Origin: an uncultured beta proteobacterium
GTDB taxonomy: Bacteria; Pseudomonadota; Gammaproteobacteria; Burkholderiales; Burkholderiaceae
Assembly: GCA_903944255.1 (NCBI GenBank)
Contig: CAJARE010000310.1
Coordinates: forward strand, 1-6,287
DNA: 6,287 nt
Direction: 5' to 3'
Shown: in pieces, positions 6,256 to 6,287 of the stretch
How positions within the stretch are numbered: position 1 is the first letter of the stretch
How the letters are laid out: every line of letters starts with the position of its first letter
The notes under the pieces: model-generated
What the model was told of the DNA's origin: nothing
Databases searched by the model: none
What the model saw: only the letters and a program-made list of their open reading frames with translations
Translations under genes and position numbers: made by a program

Positions 6256-6287
6256 CGAAGCCGTTTCACAGTCCTACTCTTAGACCA
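6252..6287 (-). CDS. Possible 3' end of an upstream operon gene (11 codons visible)
   Basis: Of the three minus-strand frames upstream of soxX, only one stays open from the window edge. It reads WSKSRTVKRLR and ends with a TGA at 6252-6254 overlapping the soxX ATG as ATGA. The same overlap style joins soxY to soxZ and soxZ to soxA, so an upstream co-transcribed gene is likely. Eleven residues with a basic tail are far too few to name it. Chance openness over this length is quite possible. Confidence 0.4.
   Translation of the reverse strand, partial: WSKSRTVKRLR

Overview
The window looks like a chromosomal segment of a Gram-negative proteobacterium with AT-leaning base composition. Secreted, lipoprotein and periplasmic cytochrome genes, a Sec/Tat-exported Sox system and a tRNA with an encoded CCA end all fit. 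The protein styles suggest a betaproteobacterium of the Burkholderiales, possibly Polynucleobacter-like. That placement is an impression from the sequence, not a search result.

Left part (1-711): the 3' portion of a flavin reductase (DIM6/NTAB) family gene enters from the left edge; its real start lies outside the window. A tRNA-Leu(UAA) follows on the opposite strand, with its CCA end 15 bases past the reductase stop. Middle (825-4161, + strand): a complete membrane-anchored penicillin acylase family Ntn-hydrolase, then a small exported protein resembling the surface-adhesin E-like family. This overlaps a small Ala/Thr-rich lipoprotein of unknown function. No clear terminator was found in the 51-base convergent gap after the lipoprotein.

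Right part (4213-6287, - strand): a tightly packed thiosulfate-oxidation operon transcribed soxX-soxY-soxZ-soxA. The junctions overlap (TAATG, ATGA, GTGA), so translation is probably coupled. A further reading frame entering from the right edge ends in an ATGA overlap with soxX, so the operon probably begins outside the window. SoxAX (one heme in SoxX, two in SoxA, with a candidate active-site Cys) would load thiosulfate onto the cysteine of SoxY, carried in a SoxYZ complex. SoxB and SoxCD, needed downstream in the cycle, are not in the window.

The most unusual point is SoxY. It keeps a single C-terminal cysteine, but the classic GGCGG swinging-arm end is replaced by SACTEMV, and the codons of that tail double as the ribosome binding site and start of soxZ. 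The rest of the window is ordinary, and no wholly new system was recognised.
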